From contig SPIA01000002.1 in NCBI GenBank assembly GCA_004535795.1, positions 182,736-246,735 of the forward strand: DNA of 64,000 nt, written 5' to 3'. Below, one piece after another: positions 36,769 to 46,147 of the stretch; positions within the stretch are counted from its first letter, which is position 1; every line of letters starts with the position of its first letter. The position numbers were made by a program, and so were the translations under genes. The notes under the pieces are model-generated. The model saw only the letters and a program-made list of their open reading frames with translations. It made no database searches and was not told the origin of the DNA. This DNA is from Gammaproteobacteria bacterium LSUCC0057. Its GTDB lineage: Bacteria; Pseudomonadota; Gammaproteobacteria; Pseudomonadales; Porticoccaceae.

Positions 36769-38130
36769 TTAACTCAACGCATCGAGCGCCTGGGCAATAT
36801 TTTTTACCGCCACCACCTGCATGCCGGAAAGCGGTTTTTTTGGCGCGTTGGCGGCGGCGACAATCGCCTTGGTAAAGCCGTGCTTGGCCGCTTCGCGCAG
36901 CCGCTCTTGACCGTTGGCCACCGGGCGTATCTCACCGGCCAGACCGACCTCGCCAAACACCACCAGCTGGCGCGGCAACGGCTGGTTGCGGAAACTGGAA
37001 ATGACCGCCAGGATCACCGCCAAATCGGCGCTGGTCTCCACCACTTTAACGCCGCCGACAACGTTGACGAAGACATCTTGGTCGCCAACCATGATGCCGC
37101 CGTGGCGGTGCAATACCGCCAGCAACATCGCCAAGCGGTTGTGCTCCAGTCCCACCGTCACCCGCCGCGGGTTGCCCAAATGGCTGTCGTCGACCAGCGC
37201 CTGCAGCTCAACCAGCAGCGGCCGGGTGCCCTCCCAGACCACCATCACCACGCTGCCGGAGGCGACCTCTTCGCCGCGCTGTAAAAAGATCGCCGAGGGG
37301 TTGGCGATCTCGCGCAGACCGCGGTCGGTCATCGCGAACACGCCCAGCTCGTTGGCGGCGCCAAAGCGGTTTTTATTGCTGCGCAAAATACGGAAATGGC
37401 TGTCGCTGCTGCCCTCCAGCATCAGCGAGCAGTCAATCATGTGTTCGAGCACCTTCGGCCCGGCCAGCGAGCCATCTTTGGTGACATGGCCGACCAGCAG
37501 CAAAATGGTGCCGCTCTGCTTGGCGTAGCGCACCATCATCGCGGCGCTCTCACGCACCTGCGAGACACTGCCCGGCGCAGAGCTCACCTCGTCGAGATGC
37601 ATTACCTGGATAGAGTCGATGACTAAAATCTTTGGCCGCCGCTGCTCGGCGGTAGCGCAGATCACCTCGACAGAGGTCTCGGCCATAATCTCCACCCTGT
37701 CGGTTGGCAGACCGAGTCGATTGGCGCGCATCGCCACCTGTTGTGGCGACTCTTCACCGGTGACATAGAGCGTCGAATGGTCTGCTGCCAGCGCGCACAG
37801 AGTCTGCAACAGCAAGGTGCTCTTGCCCGCCCCCGGTTCGCCGCCCAGCAGCACCGCAGACCCTGGCACCAGGCCGCCGCCGAGTACCAGATCGAGCTCG
37901 CTGTTGGCGGTGGTAATGCGTGGAATCTCGGCCAACTCGATCTCGGCGAGGGTGCTAATTTGGCCATCGGCGGCACCGGCAAAACCGCCGCGCGCAGCGG
38001 GCGCCGCTTTGCCCAAGCGCACCTCGGCAAGGGTATTCCAGGCGCGGCACTCGCCGCACTGCCCCTGCCACTTGCTAAAGTCCGCTCCGCAATCACTGCA
38101 GACATAGGCGCGTTTTAATTTACTGGCCAC
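36769..38130 (-). CDS. radA: RadA, DNA repair ATPase/helicase
   Basis: 453 residues, full length. N-terminal zinc finger (CSDCGADFSKWQGQCGEC), RecA-like core with Walker A GGEPGAGKSTL, the RadA-specific KNRFGAANELG motif, and a C-terminal Lon-protease-like domain. It drives branch migration in recombination. The GTG start has GGAGAGAGT upstream. A near-perfect LexA box lies 55 bases upstream between it and the divergent DnaT-like gene. No gene-internal defects were seen. Confidence 0.96.
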   Translation of the reverse strand: MASKLKRAYVCSDCGADFSKWQGQCGECRAWNTLAEVRLGKAAPAARGGFAGAADGQISTLAEIELAEIPRITTANSELDLVLGGGLVPGSAVLLGGEPGAGKSTLLLQTLCALAADHSTLYVTGEESPQQVAMRANRLGLPTDRVEIMAETSVEVICATAEQRRPKILVIDSIQVMHLDEVSSAPGSVSQVRESAAMMVRYAKQSGTILLLVGHVTKDGSLAGPKVLEHMIDCSLMLEGSSDSHFRILRSNKNRFGAANELGVFAMTDRGLREIANPSAIFLQRGEEVASGSVVMVVWEGTRPLLVELQALVDDSHLGNPRRVTVGLEHNRLAMLLAVLHRHGGIMVGDQDVFVNVVGGVKVVETSADLAVILAVISSFRNQPLPRQLVVFGEVGLAGEIRPVANGQERLREAAKHGFTKAIVAAANAPKKPLSGMQVVAVKNIAQALDALS

Positions 38131-38184
38131 ACTCTCTCCTCAAGGTTGTCGGCACTATCTATCGCTGCCCAGAATAGCCCAAAA

Positions 38185-38200
38185 CTGTATGAACATACAG
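38185..38200. promoter_or_regulatory. LexA (SOS) box between radA and the DnaT-like gene
   Basis: CTGTATGAACATACAG fits the CTG-N10-CAG LexA pattern with a near-symmetric interior (CTGTATG...CATACAG). It is 55 bases before the radA start and 65 before the DnaT-like start. It could control either or both. In E. coli LexA sites of this quality are usually functional; here function is inferred. Confidence 0.75.
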
Positions 38201-38264
38201 TCCTGTCCGAACGGCGATACCGCGTTCACTTCTGGCATCCAGCGCTTTCTGGTAGAGTGGCGCT

Positions 38265-39386
38265 ATGTCTTGGTTCCCAGAAAAAATGCTCACCGTCGCG
38301 CCCACTCTCGCCGCCGCCATCGGCCTGCAAGAGGCGCTGCTGTTGCAGCTGCTGGGAGATTTTCGCGCCACTCATGCCGGGCAAACCCGCGATGGTTTTG
38401 TCTGGCACAGCGTGGCACTCAGCCAACTGCAGCAGTGCACCCCGTTCTGGGACAACCAGCAGCTGCAGACTTTGGTTGCCAGCCTGCACGAAAAGGGGCT
38501 GCTGCTCTACCGCGGCGGCCGCATCGGCAGCGAAGCCCACTTTACCTTTGCTTTCAACGAGGCCGCAGCTACCCAGCCGGCGCCATCGGCCGCTGCCAAC
38601 AGCGCTGCAACCACTCTGCCCGCCACCCCTGTAGCGGCCGCGGCGAAAACCATCGACAGCGGCTGGCAGCCCAGCGAAGACGCCCTGCGCCAACTCGCAC
38701 AACTCGGCGTTAGCCGCGACTTTGCGCAGAGCCAACTGCCGCAATTTACCGCCTACTGGCGCGATCGCAACGTCTCGCGGCACAGTTGGGAGTCAAAATT
38801 TATCAAAGAGGTGTGGCGCCAGTGGCAGCAGCAGGTCAGCCAGCAGCAGCGCCGCGCCAGCGAGCAGACTATTGGCAGTGACTGGCAACCCTCCGCCGAT
38901 GCGATGCGCATTCTGGTTGAGCAGGGCGCCATTAACCGCAACTTTATCGACGATGCGATCCCTGAGTTTGTCCTCTACTGGCGCGACCGCGGCGAGCGCT
39001 CCTCGACCTGGGACTCAAAATTTATCAGCCACATCCGCCACCAGTGGCAGCACTACTGCGGGCTGATCGAGAACGACCACGCACCGCGCCTGATCAGTGC
39101 CGACTGGCAGCCCAATCCAGCGGTTTACGATGTGCTGGAGATGGCCAATATCGAGCGCCGTTTTGCCGAGCAACTGATCCCCGAGTTTGTGCTCTACTGG
39201 CGCGAGAGCGGCAAGCCGCAGAGCTCGTGGAGCAGTAAATTTTTGCAGTTCGTCAAGCGCCAGTGGGCGCGCGATAACAGTCCGACGGTAGATAAACCCA
39301 ATGGCCAAAACCACTCTCAACCATCAACTCGCCTCCGCAACCGCAGCTTTGTCGACGACCTCACCGACCGCAGCTGGGCGTCCTGA
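38265..39386 (+). CDS. DnaT-like protein with three tandem DnaT DNA-binding domains
   Basis: 373 residues. An N-terminal region (about 8-100) looks like a winged-helix or DnaT-N type module. After an Ala/Thr-rich linker come three copies of the DnaT domain: about 134-188, 207-262 and 280-335, each with the pattern WQP...F...P.F..YWR....(S)(S/T)W.SKF(I/L)....R.W. E. coli DnaT has one such domain and helps load DnaB at stalled forks. Three copies in one chain are unusual. It is preceded by a LexA box and overlaps the P-like gene by 86 bases in another frame. Confidence 0.83.
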   Translation: MSWFPEKMLTVAPTLAAAIGLQEALLLQLLGDFRATHAGQTRDGFVWHSVALSQLQQCTPFWDNQQLQTLVASLHEKGLLLYRGGRIGSEAHFTFAFNEAAATQPAPSAAANSAATTLPATPVAAAAKTIDSGWQPSEDALRQLAQLGVSRDFAQSQLPQFTAYWRDRNVSRHSWESKFIKEVWRQWQQQVSQQQRRASEQTIGSDWQPSADAMRILVEQGAINRNFIDDAIPEFVLYWRDRGERSSTWDSKFISHIRHQWQHYCGLIENDHAPRLISADWQPNPAVYDVLEMANIERRFAEQLIPEFVLYWRESGKPQSSWSSKFLQFVKRQWARDNSPTVDKPNGQNHSQPSTRLRNRSFVDDLTDRSWAS

Positions 39387-39984
39387 GCCGAGCCCAGCGC
39401 CCAGCGCTGAGCTGATCGACGCCATCAATCAGGTGTTCGCGCTGTTTCGCGCCAACTACCACAACCAGTATTACAGCGCCTTTGGCAACGACCAGGGGTC
39501 GGTGGCGATCACCAAAAAACTCTGGCTGCAGACTCTGCAAAATTTCTCGCCCGCGCTGATCTGCCAAGCGGCCGAGCGCATTATTGCCGAGAGCGAATAC
39601 CTGCCGACGCTGCATAAAATGCTCGAAGCGTGCCGCCGCGCCGGCCTGCCCGACAACCTGCCCAGCGCGCTGCTCGCCTACCGCGAGGCGTGCAACGCCG
39701 CCAGCCCAAAAGCGGCGCAGCGCTGGAGCCACCCGGCGGTCTATCTGGCCGGGCGCGACTGCGGCTGGCACCGGCTGGCCAACTTTGCCGAGCGCCAAGT
39801 GCTGCCCGAATACAGTGCCATCTATCAGCGCTACGCCGAGCGCGTCGCCGCCGGCGAACAGCTGGCCATTGAACCGCCCGCCGCTCTCGAGGAGATACCG
39901 CACCGCCCCGCCAGCGCCGCCACCGCCGACCACGCTATGGCGCAACTCAAGGCGCTGTTCGACCTCCCCAGCGATACACCCTAG
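39301..39984 (+). CDS. Replication protein P-like (helicase loader homologue)
   Basis: 227 residues. The core (about 38-105) contains VFALFRANYHNQYYSAF, ITKKLWLQTLQNFSPAL and ADERII-like AAERIIAESEYLPTLHKMLE, resembling the phage lambda P / chromosomal P-like family that interacts with DnaB. No AAA+ motif is present, so it is not a DnaC-type ATPase. The first 86 bases overlap the DnaT-like gene in a different frame; a later in-frame start cannot be excluded. The pairing suggests a restart primosome, with this protein as the DnaB partner (inference). Confidence 0.75.
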   Translation: MAKTTLNHQLASATAALSTTSPTAAGRPEPSPAPSAELIDAINQVFALFRANYHNQYYSAFGNDQGSVAITKKLWLQTLQNFSPALICQAAERIIAESEYLPTLHKMLEACRRAGLPDNLPSALLAYREACNAASPKAAQRWSHPAVYLAGRDCGWHRLANFAERQVLPEYSAIYQRYAERVAAGEQLAIEPPAALEEIPHRPASAATADHAMAQLKALFDLPSDTP

Positions 39985-40001
39985 CCGACAGGCACCTGCA
40001 G

Positions 40002-41774
40002 ATGACTGAGACAGCAATTACCCACAACTCCAGCGCGCGGCGTATGGCCAAGACTGTGCTCAATGGTTTTAACAGCTATTTTGCCGACTACCTCAACGCC
40101 ACCCTGGCCGCCAAGGCGCGTTTTGAGAAGGCCGACTGGCAGGCGGTGCAGCAAGCCAACGTTATGCGCCTGGAGCTCTACAAAGAGAAGGTGCACCAGA
40201 CAGTCAACTTTTTAGCCATTGTCACCAACCGCGACATTCGCAACCTCGACCTGTGGCGTCAGGCCAAATCCGCCTACTCGCAGCTGGTCTCCAACTTTCC
40301 CAACTTTGAGATCGCCGAGACCTTTTTTAATTCGGTCTTTGCCGATGTCCACGACCACGACAAAATCGACGACGATATTATCTATGTGTTGTCCTCGCAG
40401 CTGCTGGTGCAGCCCAGCTCTGAATACTCGATCACCATCCGCTATCAGGGCAATGACTGTCGCGACCTGTTCCGCCGCCTGCTGCAAGAGTCGGAGTTTT
40501 CGCTGCCGTTTGAAGATCTCGAAGACGATCTCGACGGCATCGTCGAGAACTTTATCGCCCAACACGGCGAACATCACCGCCGCGGCACCCAGCCACTGAG
40601 TATCGACCTGCTGGAGTCGGTGTTCTACCGCGGCAAAGCGGCCTATATGGTCGGGCGGGTAAGCGTCGACGGGGTTGGCCACCCGATGATTTTGGCCATT
40701 CTCAACAACGAGCGCGGCAGCTGTTATGTCGACACCGCGCTGTTTAGCCAAGACGACATGAGTGTGGTGTTCAGTTTTGCCCGCAATCACTTCATGGTCG
40801 ACGCGCCACTGCCCTACCAGTACGCGCACTTTTTAAAGCAGCTGATGCCCAACAAGCGCGACTACGAAATTTATAATGCGCTGGGCTTCCCCAAACACGC
40901 CAAGACCGAGTTCTACCGCGAGCTGGTGCAACACCTGCGCAGCTCCGACGACCAGTTCATCATCGCCCCCGGCATCAAGGGCATGGTGATGACAGTGTTT
41001 ACCCTGCCCAGCTACAACATCGTCTTTAAGATCATTAAAGACAAATTTGCCCCGCCCAAAGAGGTGACTCACGAGATTGTCCGCGATCGCTATCGGCTGG
41101 TGTCGCGCCACGACCGCATTGGCCGCATGGCCGACACCCAAGAGTTTGACAACCTGGTCTTCCCGCTCGATCGCTTTTCGCCAGAGCTGCTCGCCGAGCT
41201 ACAAAAAGTCGCCGCCTCACAAATTGTCATCGACGGCGACCGGCTGATCATCCGCCACCTCTACACCGAGCGCTACATGACGCCGCTCAACATCTATCTG
41301 GAGAGTGCCAGCGAGACCGAGCAGCGCAACGCTATCGAAGAGTACGGCAACTGCATTAAACAGCTCTCCGCAGCCAACATCTTCCCCGGCGATATGCCGT
41401 TGAAAAACTTCGGCGTCACCCGCCACGGCCGCGTGGTGTTCTACGACTACGATGAGATCGAACTGCTCACCGACTGTAACTTCAGACACATACCGGTACC
41501 GCGCAACGAAGAAGACGAGATGCGCGCCGGCACCTGGTATACCGTCGGCCCGCAGGACATCTTCCCCGAAGAGTTTAGGCTGTTTTTCTCCGGCCGACCG
41601 AAGGCGCGCGAATTCTTTGAAGAGATGCACAGCGACCTCTACCAGGTCGAATTTTGGCAGGGGCTGCAGCAGAAAATCCGCTCGGGCTATGTCGTCGATG
41701 TCTTCCCCTACCGGCGCGCCAAGCGCTTTAAGCGCCACCAAGACGACGATCGGCTGCAGATCTATTCGAGCTGA
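40002..41774 (+). CDS. aceK: AceK, isocitrate dehydrogenase kinase/phosphatase
   Basis: 590 residues (family about 580). It phosphorylates or dephosphorylates isocitrate dehydrogenase, switching carbon between the TCA cycle and glyoxylate bypass. The nucleotide loop APGIKGMVMTVFTLPSYNIV, the metal-binding region VVFYDYDEIELLTDCNF and the closing ROK-like EFWQGLQQKIRSG are present. No aceA/aceB is nearby. It follows the P-like gene by 17 bases and is convergent with ahpF. Confidence 0.96.
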   Translation: MTETAITHNSSARRMAKTVLNGFNSYFADYLNATLAAKARFEKADWQAVQQANVMRLELYKEKVHQTVNFLAIVTNRDIRNLDLWRQAKSAYSQLVSNFPNFEIAETFFNSVFADVHDHDKIDDDIIYVLSSQLLVQPSSEYSITIRYQGNDCRDLFRRLLQESEFSLPFEDLEDDLDGIVENFIAQHGEHHRRGTQPLSIDLLESVFYRGKAAYMVGRVSVDGVGHPMILAILNNERGSCYVDTALFSQDDMSVVFSFARNHFMVDAPLPYQYAHFLKQLMPNKRDYEIYNALGFPKHAKTEFYRELVQHLRSSDDQFIIAPGIKGMVMTVFTLPSYNIVFKIIKDKFAPPKEVTHEIVRDRYRLVSRHDRIGRMADTQEFDNLVFPLDRFSPELLAELQKVAASQIVIDGDRLIIRHLYTERYMTPLNIYLESASETEQRNAIEEYGNCIKQLSAANIFPGDMPLKNFGVTRHGRVVFYDYDEIELLTDCNFRHIPVPRNEEDEMRAGTWYTVGPQDIFPEEFRLFFSGRPKAREFFEEMHSDLYQVEFWQGLQQKIRSGYVVDVFPYRRAKRFKRHQDDDRLQIYSS

Positions 41775-41792
41775 CAGCCGACCGCCACTGGC

Positions 41793-43376
41793 TCAAGCGG
41801 CGGCGGCAACCGGCTCTGCCGGCTGTTGCGTGCCGAGCAAGATCTGCTCATAGGCGGCCAGCGCCGCTTTGGCACCCTCACCCATCGCCACCACAATCTG
41901 CTTGTACGGCACCGTTGTGGCATCGCCGGCGGCAAAAATAGTCGGCACCGATGTCCGGCACTTTTCGTCGACGATAATTTCGCCGCCGCCGCGAGTGGCA
42001 ACCCGCTCGCGAATAAACTGGGTATTGGGCACCAAGCCTATCTGCACAAACAGACCGGCCACTGGCAGCTCAACCCGTTCGCCGCTGTCGCGCCGGCGGT
42101 AGGCGAGATGGCTGACGGCGCCATTGGCAGCGACCACCTGTTCGACCGCAGCATTGGTCAGCAGGGTAATATTTTCAGTGGCGCGCGCCTTGTCGATGAG
42201 CACCTGATCGGCCTTCAGCGTCGGCATAAACTCCACCACCGTCACCGACTTGACGATACCGGCCAAATCTAGCGCCGCTTCAATCCCGGAGTTACCGCCA
42301 CCGACCACGGCGACATCTTTGCCGGCAAAAAACGGCCCGTCGCAGTGCGGACAGTAAGCGACACCGGCGCCGATATGTTCGCGCTCACCCGGCACACCCA
42401 GCTCGCGCCAGCGGGCGCCGCTGGCAACAATAACCGTGCGGCTGCGCACCTGTTCGCCGTTGTTGAGCACAATGTGCTCAATACCGTCATGCTGCTCGAT
42501 GCGCTCGACGCGAAGCGGTGTCTTCAGGCTGATCGGGTGGGCGCGCAACTGCGCCTCCAGCTGTGCCGCCAGCGCAGGGCCCTGCACCGCGGCAACCGCA
42601 ATGAGATTCTCAATGGCCAAGGTGTCTTTCACCTGGCCACCGATGCGGTCGGCGATCACCGTCACTTTTAACCCTTTGCGCGCACTGTATATAGCCGCAC
42701 TGACACCGGCAGGGCCAGCGCCGATGACTGTGACATCTTGCACTTCGCCGTCGCTCTGCGCAGGCGCTGGCTGCGGTTGCCGCTGCAACAGTTTATCGAC
42801 AATTACCCCGGCATCGATCTTGCCGTTGGCGAACAGCTCGCCGTTGAGGTAGACCGACGGCACCCCCTGAATATCGCGCTCGGCGATGAGCTCGGGGAAT
42901 AGCGCACCGTCGATCATCTCGCAGCGAATCTGTGGATTGAGCGCGGCAAAGCCGTTCAGGGTTTGTACCACCTCGGGGCAGTTGTGGCAGCCGAGACTGA
43001 CAAACACCTCAAACTGCAGCGGCTCAGCCACCGCCGTCAACAATCGGCCGATCGCCTCATCGACGGCAACGGTGACACCGCCCTGCTGGGCAATGGCCAA
43101 AATCAGCGAGTTGAATTCGTGGCCGCCGGGAATGCCGGAAAATACCACCCCTTCTTCGCTATTTGGCCCATTCACGGCAAAGCTGACGCCGCTGCGCAGC
43201 GCAGGCTCTGCCCGCTCGACGACGCTAATCTGTTCGGAACAGCCGGCAATTTCAGCGAGAAAGGCCAGCAACTCAGCGCGCTTACTGTGCCCCTGCGCTG
43301 CGACCACCAACTCGACTGGCTGAGTCATCGCGGTTAAATAGTGGCGCACTGCGGCAATCATCTCTGGGTTTAACAT
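41793..43376 (-). CDS. ahpF: AhpF, alkyl hydroperoxide reductase NADH-dependent subunit
   Basis: 527 residues. It transfers electrons from NADH via FAD to AhpC. The N-terminal thioredoxin-like CHNC ([12 protein letters not shown]), FAD site [23 protein letters not shown] site [16 protein letters not shown] and the catalytic CPHCDGPFF are all present. Of three consecutive ATGs the third (43376) has proper spacing to AGGAG and matches homologue starts. It is 76 bases after ahpC in the same operon. Confidence 0.95.
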   Translation of the reverse strand: MLNPEMIAAVRHYLTAMTQPVELVVAAQGHSKRAELLAFLAEIAGCSEQISVVERAEPALRSGVSFAVNGPNSEEGVVFSGIPGGHEFNSLILAIAQQGGVTVAVDEAIGRLLTAVAEPLQFEVFVSLGCHNCPEVVQTLNGFAALNPQIRCEMIDGALFPELIAERDIQGVPSVYLNGELFANGKIDAGVIVDKLLQRQPQPAPAQSDGEVQDVTVIGAGPAGVSAAIYSARKGLKVTVIADRIGGQVKDTLAIENLIAVAAVQGPALAAQLEAQLRAHPISLKTPLRVERIEQHDGIEHIVLNNGEQVRSRTVIVASGARWRELGVPGEREHIGAGVAYCPHCDGPFFAGKDVAVVGGGNSGIEAALDLAGIVKSVTVVEFMPTLKADQVLIDKARATENITLLTNAAVEQVVAANGAVSHLAYRRRDSGERVELPVAGLFVQIGLVPNTQFIRERVATRGGGEIIVDEKCRTSVPTIFAAGDATTVPYKQIVVAMGEGAKAALAAYEQILLGTQQPAEPVAAAA

Positions 43377-43452
43377 CATCATCTCCTATAAATTTATCGG
43401 TGAGCGCTGTCGCAGCCGGGCAGCCAACCGCGACAGCGCTCTGGGTAGTGGT

Positions 43453-44016
43453 TTAAATTTTGCCGACCAGGTCAAACGAGGGCGCCAATGTCGCCTCGCC
43501 CTCTTTCCATTTTGCCGGGCAGACCTCGCCGGGGTTGCTGGCGACATACTGCGCCGCTTTGACTCGGCGCAGCAGCTCGGCAGCGTCGCGACCGATCCCC
43601 TCGGCAGTGATCTCCATCGCCTGCACAATGCCCTGCGGGTCGATAATAAAGCTGGCGCGCTCCGCCAGCCCCTCGGCCTCACGCATCACTCCAAAGTTGC
43701 GGGTGAGGGTGCCGGTCGGGTCGCCGAGCATGGTGTAGTCGATCTTGCCGATGGTCTCGGACGACTCATGCCACGCCTTGTGGGTGAAGTGGGTATCGGT
43801 TGAAACCGAGTAGACTTCGACACCGCGCGACTGCAGCTCGGCATAGTGGTCAGCCAAGTCGCCCAACTCGGTAGGGCAGACAAAGGTAAAATCCGCCGGG
43901 TAGAAGAAAAACACTGCCCACTTGCCGCTGATATCGGCTTCGCTGACATCAACGAACTGGCCCTGACGGTAGCCTTTGACGGCGAATGGTTTTACTGCGC
44001 TGTTGATCATGTTCAT
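43453..44016 (-). CDS. ahpC: AhpC, 2-Cys peroxiredoxin
   Basis: 187 residues, identical in length to E. coli AhpC. Peroxidatic cysteine Cys47 in FTFVCPTEL, resolving cysteine in [11 protein letters not shown] near 166, and YADFTF/GGLG-type features of the typical 2-Cys group. It reduces peroxides and is recycled by AhpF. The ATG at 44016 has GAGGAG eight bases upstream. It is divergent from oxyR, which probably activates it. Confidence 0.97.
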   Translation of the reverse strand: MNMINSAVKPFAVKGYRQGQFVDVSEADISGKWAVFFFYPADFTFVCPTELGDLADHYAELQSRGVEVYSVSTDTHFTHKAWHESSETIGKIDYTMLGDPTGTLTRNFGVMREAEGLAERASFIIDPQGIVQAMEITAEGIGRDAAELLRRVKAAQYVASNPGEVCPAKWKEGEATLAPSFDLVGKI

Positions 44017-44092
44017 GTTATTGCTCCTCGCTTTACACACTGTGGTTGAATGTTTGCGCCGCACTGCAGCGACAGGAGCCAGATTAAGGGCG

Positions 44093-44149
44093 TTCAATAA
44101 ATTTGAAAAATGAATTGAATAAAAGTTAATATTCGATTTTAACGAATAT
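44093..44149. promoter_or_regulatory. Divergent ahpC-oxyR regulatory region
   Basis: The AT-rich 145-base gap contains two inverted repeats: TTCAA-N5-TTGAA (44093-44107) and ATATTCG-N7-CGAATAT (44129-44149). The second has a LysR-type T-N11-A core, ends 12 bases before the oxyR ATG, and shares a CGATTTTAACG centre resembling CGGTTTTACCG upstream of the small gene at 45170. Probably OxyR binding sites for autoregulation and ahpC activation. Confidence 0.6.
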
Positions 44150-44161
44150 AAAGAGCACGCC

Positions 44162-45055
44162 ATGATTTCTCTAAAACAGATCAAATACGCACTGGCGGTT
44201 GAGCGCCAGCGCCACTTTCGCAAAGCGGCAGAAGAGTGTGCGATTTCACAGTCGGCGCTGAGCAGCGCACTGTCAGAGATGGAGGGTCAGCTCGGCTTTC
44301 AGATTTTTGAACGCGATAACAAAAAAGTGCTGGTTACCGCCCGCGGCGAGCAGCTGCTTGCCAAAGCGCGCGAGGTCAACTTACAGCTGGAAGAGATCAT
44401 GAGCCTGGGGCGCGACAGCCAAGCGCCGCTGAGTGGCGCCATGCGCATCGGGCTTATTCCCACCGTGGCTCCCTATCTACTGCCCGAGGTACTGCCGAGC
44501 TTACAGCGCGACTACCCACAACTGCGCCTGCAAGTAGAGGAGCAGCAGAGCGCCGCCCTGCTAGATAAAGTGCGCCGCGGCGATCTCGACTGCGCGGTTA
44601 TCGCCCTGCCCTTTGACCACGCCGGGCTGCTCAGCTTTGCCTTTCATAAGGAGCATTTTTACTGGGTCGGCAGCGCCGCCAACAACGCCGCTCGCAAAAC
44701 CATCAAGGCGTCGAAAGTGGTCGACAGCGACCTGCTGTTACTAGCCGAAGGCCACTGCCTGAAAGATCACGCGCTAGAGGCGTGCGCTCTGCAGAGCAAC
44801 CACCACTATCAAGTGAGCGACACCAGCTTGGCGACGCTGGTGCAATTGGCGGCCGCCGGCATGGGCTCAACACTGGTGCCGGAGATTGCGCTGCGCCATT
44901 TAGTTGACGGCAACCCGGCACTCACCGCTGCACGGTTAAACGAACCCGGCCCACACCGCACCCTGGCGATACTCGTGCGCCCCAACTACACTGCGGTAGA
45001 CGATATTCAACTGCTGGCAAAACTGTTTGCCCAGCAACTGAGAGCCAACAGCTAA
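44162..45055 (+). CDS. oxyR: OxyR, peroxide-sensing LysR-type activator
   Basis: 297 residues. N-terminal helix-turn-helix (about 18-37) and a substrate-binding-like C-terminal domain. The redox cysteines are Cys199 and Cys208 ([13 protein letters not shown]), at the same numbers as in E. coli OxyR, so disulphide activation by peroxide is expected. Divergent from ahpC, the usual arrangement for OxyR targets. The start [19 protein letters not shown] is conserved. Confidence 0.97.
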   Translation: MISLKQIKYALAVERQRHFRKAAEECAISQSALSSALSEMEGQLGFQIFERDNKKVLVTARGEQLLAKAREVNLQLEEIMSLGRDSQAPLSGAMRIGLIPTVAPYLLPEVLPSLQRDYPQLRLQVEEQQSAALLDKVRRGDLDCAVIALPFDHAGLLSFAFHKEHFYWVGSAANNAARKTIKASKVVDSDLLLLAEGHCLKDHALEACALQSNHHYQVSDTSLATLVQLAAAGMGSTLVPEIALRHLVDGNPALTAARLNEPGPHRTLAILVRPNYTAVDDIQLLAKLFAQQLRANS

Positions 45056-45088
45056 CGTTTATTTTTACCAAACATGAAGATATAAATA

Positions 45089-45124
45089 ATCGGTTTTACC
45101 GATGACTGGTATCGCACCTATAGT
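45089..45124 (+). promoter_or_regulatory. OxyR-like site and promoter of the small Cys protein gene
   Basis: ATCGGTTTTACCGAT (45089-45103) is a near-palindrome matching the OxyR core ATAGGTTnAACCTAT at 11 of 14 defined positions. It overlaps a poor -35 (TTACCG, 45096-45101), which is 17 bases from a good -10, TATAGT (45119-45124). This layout is typical of OxyR-activated promoters. The core also resembles the repeat at 44129-44149. Confidence 0.55.
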
Positions 45125-45169
45125 GACCGCAGCGGCGCAGTGCCGCCCAACGTCAACAGGAGCATTACT

Positions 45170-45295
45170 ATGAGCGCATTCATCCACTACTTTAAGGCCA
45201 ACAAAGCCACCGCCACCGAGTGCAACTACCGCGACAACTACTACGGCGACCAAGTCTGCATAGTCAACGCCAACAGCGGCGCGCGCTGCCGCTAA
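45170..45295 (+). CDS. Small three-cysteine protein next to oxyR, unknown function
   Basis: 41 residues, not recognised. AGGAG (45158-45162) lies seven bases before the ATG. Composition: a short N-terminal hydrophobic/aromatic stretch (MSAFIHYFKANKATAT), then Cys18, Cys30 and Cys40 among Asn, Tyr, Asp and Arg. Codon use (GCC, AAC, TAC, CGC) matches the neighbours. The stop overlaps the mscS stop by three bases on the other strand. Position 115 bases after oxyR and an OxyR-like promoter suggest a peroxide-induced role, perhaps thiol or metal binding; that is inference. Confidence 0.65.
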   Translation: MSAFIHYFKANKATATECNYRDNYYGDQVCIVNANSGARCR

Positions 45296-46110
45296 TCGGC
45301 AGGCTGGTGCACCACACGCTGCGGGAAGGGAATAGTGATACCGGCCTGGTCGAAGGCGTTTTTAACCGCCTCGGTCAGCGCGTAGTGGACCGGCCAGTAA
45401 TCACTGCTCGCCACCCAAGGCCGGGCGATAAGTTGTACGCTGCTATCGGCCAGCGTGTGCACGGCCACTAGCGGCGCCGGCTCGGCCAACACCCGCGGCT
45501 CTGCCGCCAGCAGCTCGCGCAGCAGCGTCTGCGCCTGCTGCAGGTCGTCACGGTAACTCACCGCAAATACCATGTCGACGCGGCGGGTCCCATTGGTAGA
45601 AAAATTGACGATGTTGCCGGCGATAATGCGCCCGTTCGGCACAATAATGCGCTTGTTATCGGGACTGTTGAGCTCGGTGGTAAAGATCTGAATGCGCTGC
45701 ACGGTACCGGCGATGCCGGCCATCTCAACGTAATCGCCAATCTTGAACGGCCGGAACACCAGCAGCAGCACCCCGGCGGCAAAATTAGACAGCGACCCCT
45801 GCAGCGCTAGGCCGATCGCCAAACCGGCGGCACCGACCACCGCCACCAGCGATGCCGTCTGCACCCCGAGCTGGCCGAGAGCGGCAATGACTACTGCCGC
45901 CAGCAGCCCCCAGTTGAGCAGGTTGGCGAGAAAGTGGCTGACCGCGGTGTCGACCTTGCGGCGCGCCATCAGTCGCTCGGCCCAGCTCACCAAGCGCGCA
46001 GCCAACCAGCGGCCAACGACAAAAATGGCCAGTGCACTCAACAGCTGCACACCCCAGACCAGCGCCATACTCTGCGCCTGCGCAACCACTTCACTCACTG
46101 CTGCATTCAT
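45292..46110 (-). CDS. MscS-family mechanosensitive channel
   Basis: 272 residues with three N-terminal membrane helices and the soluble C-terminal domain. The pore helix VVGAAGLAIGLALQGSLSNFAAG and the following FRPFKIGDYVEMAG are the MscS signature. It opens under membrane tension to release solutes on hypo-osmotic shock. ATG 46110 is preferred over the GTG at 46113 because AGGAG spacing is better. Close in size to E. coli MscS (286). Confidence 0.93.
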   Translation of the reverse strand: MNAAVSEVVAQAQSMALVWGVQLLSALAIFVVGRWLAARLVSWAERLMARRKVDTAVSHFLANLLNWGLLAAVVIAALGQLGVQTASLVAVVGAAGLAIGLALQGSLSNFAAGVLLLVFRPFKIGDYVEMAGIAGTVQRIQIFTTELNSPDNKRIIVPNGRIIAGNIVNFSTNGTRRVDMVFAVSYRDDLQQAQTLLRELLAAEPRVLAEPAPLVAVHTLADSSVQLIARPWVASSDYWPVHYALTEAVKNAFDQAGITIPFPQRVVHQPAD

Positions 46111-46147
46111 CACTGCTCTCCTGTGGCCGGGCTGCGCCCAACCGCCG

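Noticed and set aside
39301-39386. Frameshift as the reason for the DnaT/P overlap
   Set aside because: Both proteins are complete and belong to different families; neither continues into the other's frame.
38265-39984. Possible prophage remnant (DnaT/P-like replication genes)
   Set aside because: Flanked closely by radA and aceK, with host-like codon use and no integrase, capsid or repressor; better explained as chromosomal restart genes.
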